Position numbers and translations under genes: made by a program. From Methanobacteriota archaeon (GTDB lineage Archaea; Thermoplasmatota; Thermoplasmata; RBG-16-68-12): a DNA stretch of 12,454 nt. The stretch lies in NCBI GenBank assembly GCA_005878515.1, contig VBLZ01000059.1, forward strand, positions 1 through 12,454, in the 5' to 3' direction. This document shows positions 6,490 to 12,454 of the stretch, piece by piece; position 1 is the first letter of the stretch; each line of letters begins with the position of its first letter. The notes beneath the pieces were generated by a model. The model saw only the letters and a list, made by a program, of their open reading frames with translations. It ran no database searches and was not told the origin of the DNA.

Positions 6490-7626
6490 GTGCAGCGCGT
6501 CTCGGGCTGGTTCTACGACGGCCAGCGCTTCCGGGAAGGGACCGTCGGATGGGAGGAGGATGTCGTCGTGGAGATTCGTTCCGGACGGACGCGTCGCCCG
6601 CTCGCCGAGGGCCTCATCATCCCGGGATTGTGGAACGCCCATACGCACCTCGGCGACGCGATCGTGACGCAGGAACTGAAGGGGACGATCGAGGAGCTCG
6701 TCGCCCCGCCGCGCGGGCTCAAGCACCGGGTCCTCGCGAAGGCAAAGGACGCCGCGGTCATCGCCGCGATGCGACGCGCCATGGCGACGATGATTCGGAC
6801 CGGGACCACGGGGTTCTCGGACTTCCGGGAGGGAGGACTGCGTGGACTCAAGTTGCTCTACGCAGCCCTTGCGGTGTTGCCCATGCAGGGGCTCGCCCTC
6901 GCACGGCCCGTCGGGTTATCCTACGATCCACGAGAAGTCGCGGCGATCTTGCGGGCCTCGGACGGGATCGCGGTGAGCTCATACATTGATTGGCCCCGCG
7001 ATGCGATTGAGAAGCTGGCAGCGGACGCCCGACGGGCGAAGAAAATCTTCGCGATCCACTGTTCCGAACGGGTGCGCGAGGAGATCGATGCGGTCCTCGA
7101 TCTGAAACCCGCATTCCTGGTCCACATGATCCACGCGACCGACGCGGACCTCGAGCGCTGCGCCGATGCGCACGTGCCGATCGTGATATGTCCGCGGTCG
7201 AACGCGTTCTTTGGGATGACGCCGGACATCCCGCGCATGTTGCGATGCGGGGTTGAGCTTCACCTGGGGACCGACAACGCGATGATCAACACGCCGTCCT
7301 TGTTGCGGGAAATGGAATTCGCATACCGGGTCGCACGGATGAAAGGCGGCGTCCCGGCGCGCGACATCCTCGACATGGCGTTGCGAGGACGCCATCTCGC
7401 CGATTCCCATGCTACGTCGGGGATTCGCGTCGGGGCGCGTGCCGACCTCGTCATCCTGGATCTCCCGGGTGGACGGAACGGATTTGCATCCGTCGTGCGA
7501 GCCTCCGCGAGCGATGTCCGACTCGTCGTCTCGGGAGGACGGCTCTGGCCTGCACCGAGCCCGTCGGTGCGAGACGCATCGATGATTCGCGGCCGTCGGC
7601 GCCGCATCGCACGTTCGACCCGATGA
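6490..7626 (+). CDS. Metal-dependent amidohydrolase / deaminase family protein
   Basis: A 378-aa cytoplasmic TIM-barrel hydrolase of the amidohydrolase superfamily, of the subgroup that deaminates or dechlorinates ring compounds (guanine/cytosine deaminases, SsnA, MtaD-like). Visible metal-site motifs are PGLWNAHTHLGD (His51, His53), IHCSE (His190), LVHMIHATDADLERC (His212/215), VICPRSNAFFG and LGTDNAMINTPS (Asp262), ending in a typical GIRVGARADLVILDL beta-sandwich strand. The substrate is not determined; the HxxE-type glutamate pattern and short length fit a deaminase more than a peptidase-like member. The chosen start is GTG at 6490 because a TATA box lies 25 bp upstream; upstream sequence in frame to 6328 is low-quality and overlaps the tRNA neighbourhood. 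The residues GWFYDGQRFREGTVGWEEDVVVEI form the usual N-terminal strands. The permease at 1999 could supply substrate, but no operon exists. Confidence 0.88.
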   Translation: MQRVSGWFYDGQRFREGTVGWEEDVVVEIRSGRTRRPLAEGLIIPGLWNAHTHLGDAIVTQELKGTIEELVAPPRGLKHRVLAKAKDAAVIAAMRRAMATMIRTGTTGFSDFREGGLRGLKLLYAALAVLPMQGLALARPVGLSYDPREVAAILRASDGIAVSSYIDWPRDAIEKLAADARRAKKIFAIHCSERVREEIDAVLDLKPAFLVHMIHATDADLERCADAHVPIVICPRSNAFFGMTPDIPRMLRCGVELHLGTDNAMINTPSLLREMEFAYRVARMKGGVPARDILDMALRGRHLADSHATSGIRVGARADLVILDLPGGRNGFASVVRASASDVRLVVSGGRLWPAPSPSVRDASMIRGRRRRIARSTR

Positions 7627-7632
7627 AGAATC

Positions 7633-7644
7633 GGGGTGCACCCC
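7633..7644. promoter_or_regulatory. Perfect 12-bp palindrome at the glyS promoter
   Basis: GGGGTGCACCCC is its own reverse complement and lies 4 bp before the TATA-like TTTAT of glyS, over the position where TFB contacts the BRE. It could be an operator for a dimeric regulator. With no loop it is not a good terminator hairpin for the upstream gene. Confidence 0.4.
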
Positions 7645-7648
7645 ATCC

Positions 7649-7653
7649 TTTAT
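7649..7653 (+). promoter_or_regulatory. TATA-like box of glyS
   Basis: TTTAT (within CCTTTATCC) is centred 28 bp before the ATG at 7679, consistent with a leaderless glyS transcript. Confidence 0.5.
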
Positions 7654-7678
7654 CCGAAAGTCTCACTTTCTGGCGGCG

Positions 7679-9163
7679 ATGGCCTCCTACGATGACGTGA
7701 TGTCCCTCTCCGTCCGTCGCGGGTTCCTATGGCCCGCGGTCGATCTGTACGGAGGTTTCGCGGGGTTCTACGACTATGGCCATAATGGCGTTCTGATGCG
7801 CCGGCGGTGGGAAGACCTCTGGATCGAGACCTTCCTCGGGCTCAGCGACGACTACCACCTGATCGACACGACGACGATCCTCCCGGAACCGGCCCTCAAG
7901 GCCTCTGGCCACGTAGATCACTTCACGGACATCCTCGTCACGTGCACCCGATGCGGCGAATCGTACCGCGGGGATCAGCTGCTCGAGGCCGCGACTCACG
8001 AAGAACACGAGGGCCTGACGCCCGCCGAGATCGACGCGCGCATCCGCGACCTGAAGATCCGATGCCCGAACTGCAAGGGCGAACTCGGTCCGGCGCGGCC
8101 CTTCAATATGATGTTCCCGCTCGAGGTCGGGCCGACCGGCAAAGACCGCGCCTATCTGAGGCCGGAGACGGCACAGGGCGTGTACCTGAACTTCAAACGG
8201 GAGTTCGAGGCGCTCCGCCGAAGACTTCCGCTGGGCCTCGCGATCATCGGGCGAGCCTACCGAAACGAGATCAGCCCGCGACAGGGTGCATACCGGATGC
8301 GGGAGTTCCTCCAGGCGGAGCTCCAGATCTTCTTCGACCCCGCGACTTTCGCGGACGGCCTCCGATTCGACGCGGTCGCGTCCACGCCGATCCGCATCGC
8401 GTGGGCGACGGAGAAGAACCAACCCGGCGCCCACGACATTGCCGCGAAAGATCTGGTCGCCCGCGATCTCCCGCCTTGGTATGTCTATCACCTCGCCGCG
8501 GTCCAGCGGTTCTACTTGGACGGACTGCAAGTCCCGCGCGACGCGTTCCGATTCGCAGAGCTCGATGAAAAGGAGCGCGCGTTCTACAACAAGATCCACT
8601 TCGACATTCAGGTGAAGCAAGAAAGCCTGGGCGGTTTCAAAGAGGTCGGAGGGGTCCACTATCGGACGGACCACGACCTCAAAGGCCACGAGGCGATGTC
8701 CCACCTGAAACAATCCGTCACGTTCGGCGGATCGAAGCTCATCCCCCATGTCCTCGAGCTATCGTTCGGGGTGGACCGCAACATCTGGACATTGCTAGAC
8801 CTGTCATACAGCAAGGGCGAGCGCGTCGTCCTGCGGCTCCCGCCCCGAATCGCTCCGGTGACCGTCGGCGTCTTCCCGCTCGTGAACAAAGACGGACTGC
8901 CGGAGAAGGCCGAGGCGCTCCACGCGAACCTGAGGAAACGGCTCACGGTGTCATACGACGAGTCCGGATCGATCGGCCGACGGTACGCTCGCATGGACGA
9001 AATTGGCACGCCGTTCTCCGTCACGGTCGACCACGAGACACTCGAGGGAAAAGGCGTCACGGTCCGCGAGCGAGATTCGCAAAAACAGATCCGGGTGAAG
9101 GAGGCGGACCTCACGGACACGCTCGACCGACTGCTCGCGGGCGAAGTCACGTTCGGCGCGTGA
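7679..9163 (+). CDS. glyS: Glycyl-tRNA synthetase (archaeal/eukaryotic alpha2 type)
   Basis: Charges tRNA-Gly with glycine using ATP; a class II synthetase working as a homodimer. The 494-aa chain shows the single-polypeptide form. The N-terminal RRGFLWPAVDLYGGFAGFYD is the family signature. A zinc-type module has CTRC (Cys89, Cys92) and CPNC (Cys129, Cys132). The catalytic domain includes RPETAQGVYLNF (161-172), motif 2 RAYRNEISPRQGAYRMREF (~192-210) and motif 3 ELSFGVDRNIW (Arg367). The C-terminal ~100 residues (IAPVTVGVFPL, then YDESGSIGRRYARMDEIGTP) are the HGTP anticodon-binding domain. The protein is compact; many archaeal members are longer because of insertions. The start ATG is supported by a TATA-like box 28 bp upstream and by alignment with family N-termini. 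A PP-loop gene follows after 4 nt, so the two are probably co-transcribed. Confidence 0.97.
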   Translation: MASYDDVMSLSVRRGFLWPAVDLYGGFAGFYDYGHNGVLMRRRWEDLWIETFLGLSDDYHLIDTTTILPEPALKASGHVDHFTDILVTCTRCGESYRGDQLLEAATHEEHEGLTPAEIDARIRDLKIRCPNCKGELGPARPFNMMFPLEVGPTGKDRAYLRPETAQGVYLNFKREFEALRRRLPLGLAIIGRAYRNEISPRQGAYRMREFLQAELQIFFDPATFADGLRFDAVASTPIRIAWATEKNQPGAHDIAAKDLVARDLPPWYVYHLAAVQRFYLDGLQVPRDAFRFAELDEKERAFYNKIHFDIQVKQESLGGFKEVGGVHYRTDHDLKGHEAMSHLKQSVTFGGSKLIPHVLELSFGVDRNIWTLLDLSYSKGERVVLRLPPRIAPVTVGVFPLVNKDGLPEKAEALHANLRKRLTVSYDESGSIGRRYARMDEIGTPFSVTVDHETLEGKGVTVRERDSQKQIRVKEADLTDTLDRLLAGEVTFGA

Positions 9164-9167
9164 GCCG

Positions 9168-9782
9168 ATGGCGTCGTCGCGCGACGTCGACGGATTCGTC
9201 CGCCGACTCGAAAATCGGGTTGCGCAGGAGGTCAAAGGACGGCCGCGAACTGCGCTCGCCTACTCGGGTGGGCTCGCGAGTACGCTTCTCGCGATGATCG
9301 CGCGAAAACGGTGCGCCTTGGTGTGCGTGGTCGCGGGGATCGAAGGCTCACCTGACGTCCAGGCTGCCAGGGCGGCCAAGCTCCATCTCGACTATCGCGT
9401 CGAGTATGACATCCTGAGTCGCGCGGACGCGATTCGGATCCGGGCGCAGATCGCGACGGCGCACCCGAAATTGACGCGAAGCGACATCGACAACCTCGTG
9501 CCGCTCCATGCGGCTCTCGAGACTGCGGATGGTGGTCCCATGCTTTCCGGATTCGGACCGTCGCGGTTCGGCGCTGGGATGGTCGCCGCGCTTCGGTGCG
9601 TTGACGTAACCTTCCCGATCCACGCGGTTGCGCGAGGTGCCACCGTGTCGCGCGCGATGCTCCGGGATGCGGCTCTGATGCTCGGCCTCCCTACCCCGTG
9701 GGCTCATGTGGCCCACCGTTCTCCGGCCGAAGGCGCGGGCATCCGAGAAGTTCTTCGAAGTTCGGTCCGTTACCATGAGTGA
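9168..9782 (+). CDS. PP-loop (asparagine synthase-like) ATP-utilising protein with altered SGGxDS motif
   Basis: A 204-aa soluble protein of the PP-loop ATP pyrophosphatase superfamily. The nucleotide loop is ALAYSGGLASTLLAM at residues ~29-43, where the usual SGG-[LV]-DS has Ala in place of Asp. Downstream VVAGIEGSPDVQAARAAKL matches the second strand/helix of asparagine synthetase C-terminal domains, with the D-x(3)-A-x(2)-A pattern that follows PP-loops. The C-terminal HRSPAEGAGIREVLR sits where asparagine synthases have K-x-A-x-Q-GSG-like segments. No glutaminase domain is present, so it is not a full asparagine synthetase; stand-alone archaeal paralogues of this kind are uncharacterised. 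It lies 4 nt after glyS and is very likely co-transcribed, hinting at a link to translation or tRNA, which is only inference. The D-to-A change could mean altered catalysis or a binding role. Confidence 0.75.
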   Translation: MASSRDVDGFVRRLENRVAQEVKGRPRTALAYSGGLASTLLAMIARKRCALVCVVAGIEGSPDVQAARAAKLHLDYRVEYDILSRADAIRIRAQIATAHPKLTRSDIDNLVPLHAALETADGGPMLSGFGPSRFGAGMVAALRCVDVTFPIHAVARGATVSRAMLRDAALMLGLPTPWAHVAHRSPAEGAGIREVLRSSVRYHE

Positions 9783-9857
9783 CGGCCTTCGCTCAATCGC
9801 GTTTGTGAGAATCACGAAGCGAACGTCGGTGTATGATGTGACGCATCGGTAGTAAGA

Positions 9858-9864
9858 TTAAATA
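9858..9864 (+). promoter_or_regulatory. TATA box upstream of the membrane/longin-like protein gene
   Basis: TTAAATA is centred at 9861, only 16 bp before the ATG at 9877 but ~73 bp before the GTG at 9934. Transcription starting ~25 bp downstream (about 9886) would skip the 9877 ATG, which is why the later start is preferred. Confidence 0.5.
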
Positions 9865-9933
9865 GACCCCTCACGAATGGTCGCACCGGTCGGCGTCCGC
9901 GTGGCGGACAATCGGTTGGGGGGGCTCCAACCA

Positions 9934-10899
9934 GTGCAAAATCGAACAGCGCGCGTACCACGCTTCATCCCCGCCGTCGCGCTCATTCTCCTCGCGCTCA
10001 CGCTCACGGCGTCGATCGCGGCCGCGGTCCCTCGACGTTCGTATTATCAGCTCGCGGTCATCCTCAACGATTCCCATGCGCCCGACGTGGACTTCACATT
10101 CTGGTTGGACTCGCCGTACCCGAACAATGCGAGCTACAGTGATACGATGGCTGCGACGATTAGCATCACCGCGGTCTTCGGGCCTGAACTCGCATTTGAG
10201 CAGCAGGCGGGCGGCACCTACAGCAACGTCACGCACAATCGGATCGGAGACTGGTCGTTCTACGCCAACACGACCGAGACGTCGCAGACCACGAGTCCCG
10301 TCTTCACGACAGTCGACGTCACCGTGACGTACACCGATAATTTCGATCAGAATCCCCGGACGATTTATCGGTCGCTCACGTTCGCGGTGAAGTATAGCCC
10401 CCCTGCCGCTCCCGTGAATCCGTTCTGGGCGGCCGCTGCGGGATTTGGTGCCGCGGGCGTGATCGGCCTCGGTGTCTACGTGACCCGACGCGCGCGTCTC
10501 GAGGAACTCTACCTGATGCACGACAGCGGCATGTTGATTCGGCACTGGTCCCGAACGCGGGGGATGGTCCACGACAGCGACATCATGAGCGGGATGCTGA
10601 TCGTGCTCCAAGAGTTCGTCCGCGACTCGTTCGACGACCGGAGTGGCACGCTCGAGCAACTCCGGTTCGGTCAACGCCAGGTCCTCATGCTCCGGGGCCA
10701 GCACACGGTCCTCGCCGCCGTGATCGTGGGCCGGTACCTGAGTAGCCTTCCTCGAAAGCTCCAGATCGCGGTGTGGGAATTCGAACGGTCCCATTCGGAC
10801 ATCCTCGCGAAGTGGGACGGGAACGTGGCGCTGCTCCCGCAAGCGGATCTGATTGCGGCGCGCTTCATCCGTCCGCGGCTCCGGTTTCATCCGAACTGA
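9934..10899 (+). CDS. Membrane-anchored protein with extracytoplasmic beta domain and longin/roadblock-like cytoplasmic domain
   Basis: From GTG 9934 the protein is 321 aa. The N-terminus RTARVPR followed by FIPAVALILLALTLTASIAA is a signal peptide or anchor. Residues ~35-155 are beta-rich and Asn/Thr/Ser-rich (extracytoplasmic; many N-x-[ST] sites). A second membrane helix at ~163-183 (FWAAAAGFGAAGVIGLGVYV) ends in TRRAR, placing the C-terminal ~135 residues in the cytoplasm. That part reads LYLMHDSGMLIRHWSR, then DSDIMSGMLIVLQEFVRDSF, LRFGQRQVLMLRGQHTVLAA, VIVGRYLSSLPRKLQIAV, ending in ILAKWDG. The order of strand-strand-helix-strand-strand-helix is the longin/roadblock layout, and the next gene is a Ras-like GTPase. 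The start is uncertain: ATG 9877 would precede the likely transcription start, while a G-rich run (GGGGGGG at ~9919) could serve as a weak ribosome site for GTG 9934. The domain call is by pattern only. Confidence 0.75.
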   Translation: MQNRTARVPRFIPAVALILLALTLTASIAAAVPRRSYYQLAVILNDSHAPDVDFTFWLDSPYPNNASYSDTMAATISITAVFGPELAFEQQAGGTYSNVTHNRIGDWSFYANTTETSQTTSPVFTTVDVTVTYTDNFDQNPRTIYRSLTFAVKYSPPAAPVNPFWAAAAGFGAAGVIGLGVYVTRRARLEELYLMHDSGMLIRHWSRTRGMVHDSDIMSGMLIVLQEFVRDSFDDRSGTLEQLRFGQRQVLMLRGQHTVLAAVIVGRYLSSLPRKLQIAVWEFERSHSDILAKWDGNVALLPQADLIAARFIRPRLRFHPN

Positions 10900-10938
10900 C
10901 GGTCCGTATTCGCATCGCTGACATTGAGCCAGCAAGCG

Positions 10939-10944
10939 TTATAT
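10939..10944 (+). promoter_or_regulatory. TATA-like box of the GTPase gene
   Basis: TTATAT lies ~32 bp before the ATG at 10974. A GTG at 10947 in the same frame starts only 3 bp after the box and is therefore rejected as the start. Confidence 0.5.
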
Positions 10945-10973
10945 GAGTGGCGCCCGCATGGAGCGAGGTCGCC

Positions 10974-11792
10974 ATGGTCGATGACCACGTCAAGCGAAAG
11001 ATCCTGCTCCTCGGCGATGGTGCCGTCGGAAAGACGAGCCTCATCCGGCGCTTCGTGGTCGACAAGTTTTCGGACGATTACATCACGACGATCGGCACGA
11101 AAGTCACGAAGAAGGACCTGCGGCTCGAGTCGCCGGGCAAGGCGACGGACATGACGTTCATGATCTGGGACGTCCTCGGACAAAAAGGGTACCGCGGCAT
11201 CCAGGAGAGCTCCTTCCAAGGGGCGAAAGGGGCGCTCCTCGTCTACGACGTGACGCGCCCGGAGACGGCAGAGAGTCTGCACGAGTACTGGATCCCGCAT
11301 CTCCTTTCCGTGACGGACCCGATTCCACTCGTCCTCGTTGCGAACAAAGTGGACCTCGCCGAGTCCCGTCGAACGGTCCAGGAACAGCTGGATGATCTGA
11401 AAGACGCGCTCCAGGTGGACGGCTTCGTGAGCTCTGCGAAGACCGGACTCAACGTCGAAGCGGGCTTCCTCGGTCTCGCGAAGGCGATGATCGCGCGGGC
11501 GGACGCGAAAATCACGAAGGGGGAAGCGGTCGATGAGACCTGGAATCCGTTCATCGCGGTCACCGATCAGATCATCGTGGACTTCTGCGAATTCATGGGG
11601 GGCCAGGAAGCCGCGATGCCGATCGTCCGTCAGCAAATCACGCGCGCGGGCATCGACGTGAAGGCGCCGACGAAGGAGGGGCTGCGTCTGGCGATCGAAT
11701 ACCTCGCGGAGGCCGAGTCGTCGTTCCGCAACGCGGCCGACGTCGAGGCGAGCAAGCTCCGACGCCTTGGTTGGATCAAGGAAGTCTCTTGA
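10974..11792 (+). CDS. Ras/Rab-like small GTPase with a C-terminal helical extension
   Basis: A 272-aa GTP-binding protein. All five G motifs are intact: G1 GDGAVGKTS (14-22), G2 Thr39 in TTIGT, G3 WDVLGQ (65-70) with the catalytic-type Gln70, G4 NKVDL (124-128) and G5 SSAKT (153-157). The I-T-T-I-G segment resembles the Rab effector loop (TIG) more than the Era/Obg type. The GTPase fold ends at about residue 175. The remaining ~95 residues are predicted helical (FIAVTDQIIVDFCEFMGG, IVRQQITRAGIDVKAPTKEG, EYLAEAESSFRNAADVEAS) and belong to no domain I recognise. There is no C-terminal Cys for lipidation, so membrane recruitment would need a partner. The preceding gene encodes a membrane protein with a longin/roadblock-like cytoplasmic domain, a natural partner. 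Its stop abuts the convergent elp3 stop. Confidence 0.9.
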   Translation: MVDDHVKRKILLLGDGAVGKTSLIRRFVVDKFSDDYITTIGTKVTKKDLRLESPGKATDMTFMIWDVLGQKGYRGIQESSFQGAKGALLVYDVTRPETAESLHEYWIPHLLSVTDPIPLVLVANKVDLAESRRTVQEQLDDLKDALQVDGFVSSAKTGLNVEAGFLGLAKAMIARADAKITKGEAVDETWNPFIAVTDQIIVDFCEFMGGQEAAMPIVRQQITRAGIDVKAPTKEGLRLAIEYLAEAESSFRNAADVEASKLRRLGWIKEVS

Positions 11793-12454
11793 TTACAGCG
11801 CCTTGACCATGTACGGCGTTTGCAGGTCGTATCCCAAGGTTCGGTAGTAGCCCCGCACGCCGACACCCGCCGTGACCCGGACAACGCGTGCATCGAATTC
11901 GTTCCGGGCGACGCGCTCGCACTCGTCCATGAGGCGACGGCCGAACCCGCGATGCTGCCACCGGTCGTTCGCGGCCTCATGAATCCGCACCATAGGACCG
12001 AACACCTTCAGCTCCCGAACGGTCGCCCCTCCTGGATCAATCCGGAGCCGCGCGTACGCGACGAGCACGTCGAGTCCCGGGTCCTCGATGCTGAGGAAGA
12101 CCTCGATTCCACCGGAGGCCTCGTAGTCGGAGCGGAGCATCGTGAGGGCTTCCGGACGGGGCGCGATTCCTCGGAAGCCGACCTCGCGGCATCGAACGCA
12201 CACGCATCGGTGGCCGGCCGCCCGAAGCCGCTCACGCGCGAGCATGCGGAGGTCTCCCTTCTTCGGCCCACTCTGGATTTCCGGCGCACCGATCTCCCGT
12301 TGCACCCGCTGAATCCGACACCACCGCGGTACCAACGCTTTCACGCACGCGATCAGTTCGACGGCCTCTTCCGTGGTCATCGGCGCATAGCGACCGGACT
12401 TCCAGAGTCCGTACAGGGCCGTCCCGGGCAGGACCAACGTTGGATAAATCTTGA
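11793..12454 (-). CDS. elp3: Elp3-type tRNA uridine-34 acetyltransferase, C-terminal part (runs off window)
   Basis: The archaeal Elp3 homologue modifies the wobble uridine of tRNA using a radical-SAM domain and an acetyl-CoA (GNAT) domain. Only ~220 C-terminal residues are in the window, and the frame is open to its edge. They begin KIYPTLVLPGTALYGLWK, the end of the radical-SAM barrel, continue with MTTEEAVELIACVKALVPRW and IQRVQREI, then GDLRMLARERL and the conserved Cys segment CVCVRCREVG. The GNAT domain follows: VRELKVFGPMVRIHEA, QHRGFGRRLMDECERVAR (the acetyl-CoA loop Q-x(2)-G-x-G-x(2)-L), and the C-terminal end GYYRTLGYDLQTPYMVK. The radical-SAM CxxxCxxC motif must lie outside the window. 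The stop codon TAA (11793-11795) is immediately next to the GTPase stop on the other strand. Confidence 0.95.
   Translation of the reverse strand, partial: KIYPTLVLPGTALYGLWKSGRYAPMTTEEAVELIACVKALVPRWCRIQRVQREIGAPEIQSGPKKGDLRMLARERLRAAGHRCVCVRCREVGFRGIAPRPEALTMLRSDYEASGGIEVFLSIEDPGLDVLVAYARLRIDPGGATVRELKVFGPMVRIHEAANDRWQHRGFGRRLMDECERVARNEFDARVVRVTAGVGVRGYYRTLGYDLQTPYMVKAL

Noticed and set aside
7727..8749. A 340-codon minus-strand open frame inside glyS
   Set aside because: It is a shadow of the secure glyS coding sequence, with no recognisable motifs of its own.
9871..10935. A 354-codon minus-strand open frame antisense to the membrane protein
   Set aside because: Composition is Arg/Glu/His-rich without motifs, while the plus strand shows a signal peptide, a membrane helix and a structured domain.
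1..12454. CRISPR arrays, insertion sequences, attachment sites or replication origin
   Set aside because: No regularly spaced repeats, transposase-like frames, terminal inverted repeats or origin-like repeat clusters were seen by eye.

Overview
The window looks archaeal. The signs are an archaeal-type glycyl-tRNA synthetase, an Elp3-type tRNA acetyltransferase, a Ras/Rab-like GTPase, an intronless tRNA-Thr without an encoded CCA, and TATA-like boxes 25-33 bp upstream of most start codons, which implies mostly leaderless transcripts. It is GC-rich and strongly biased to G/C at third codon positions. A high-GC Thermoplasmatota (Euryarchaeota-related) lineage is my best guess, from general gene style only; no marker gene here fixes the taxonomy.

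Layout. Positions 1-565 (minus) hold the N-terminal part of an unrecognised protein, divergent from phosphoglycerate kinase (697-1944, plus). An NCS1-type nucleobase permease follows (1999-3354, plus), with its own TATA box just after the pgk stop. Three minus/plus units come next: an exported BNR/Asp-box propeller protein (3374-4738, minus) that appears to start at ATT behind a strong Shine-Dalgarno site, a small PD-(D/E)XK nuclease-like protein (4905-5249, minus), and a 100-aa conserved-looking small protein (5374-5676, plus). A broken TMEM175-like potassium channel gene (5789-6200) and a tRNA-Thr(CGT) (6252-6325, minus) precede a metal-dependent amidohydrolase/deaminase (6490-7626, plus). 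A glyS gene (7679-9163) is followed after 4 nt by a PP-loop protein (9168-9782), forming an operon.

The most interesting part is 9934-11792. It encodes a membrane-anchored protein with an extracytoplasmic beta-rich domain and a cytoplasmic domain that looks longin/roadblock-like, followed directly by a Ras/Rab-like GTPase with complete G1-G5 motifs and an extra C-terminal helical domain of about 95 residues. This suggests a two-gene receptor/GTPase signalling or polarity module of a eukaryote-like kind. The window ends in the C-terminal part of Elp3 (11793-12454, minus), whose stop codon abuts the GTPase stop.

How the genes may work together: translation-related genes (glyS, tRNA-Thr, elp3) and glycolysis/gluconeogenesis (pgk) are housekeeping. 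The permease and amidohydrolase could both serve nucleobase salvage but are 3 kb apart and separately promoted. The membrane-protein/GTPase pair is the only convincing functional partnership besides glyS and its PP-loop neighbour. There is no gene-free stretch longer than 300 bases.
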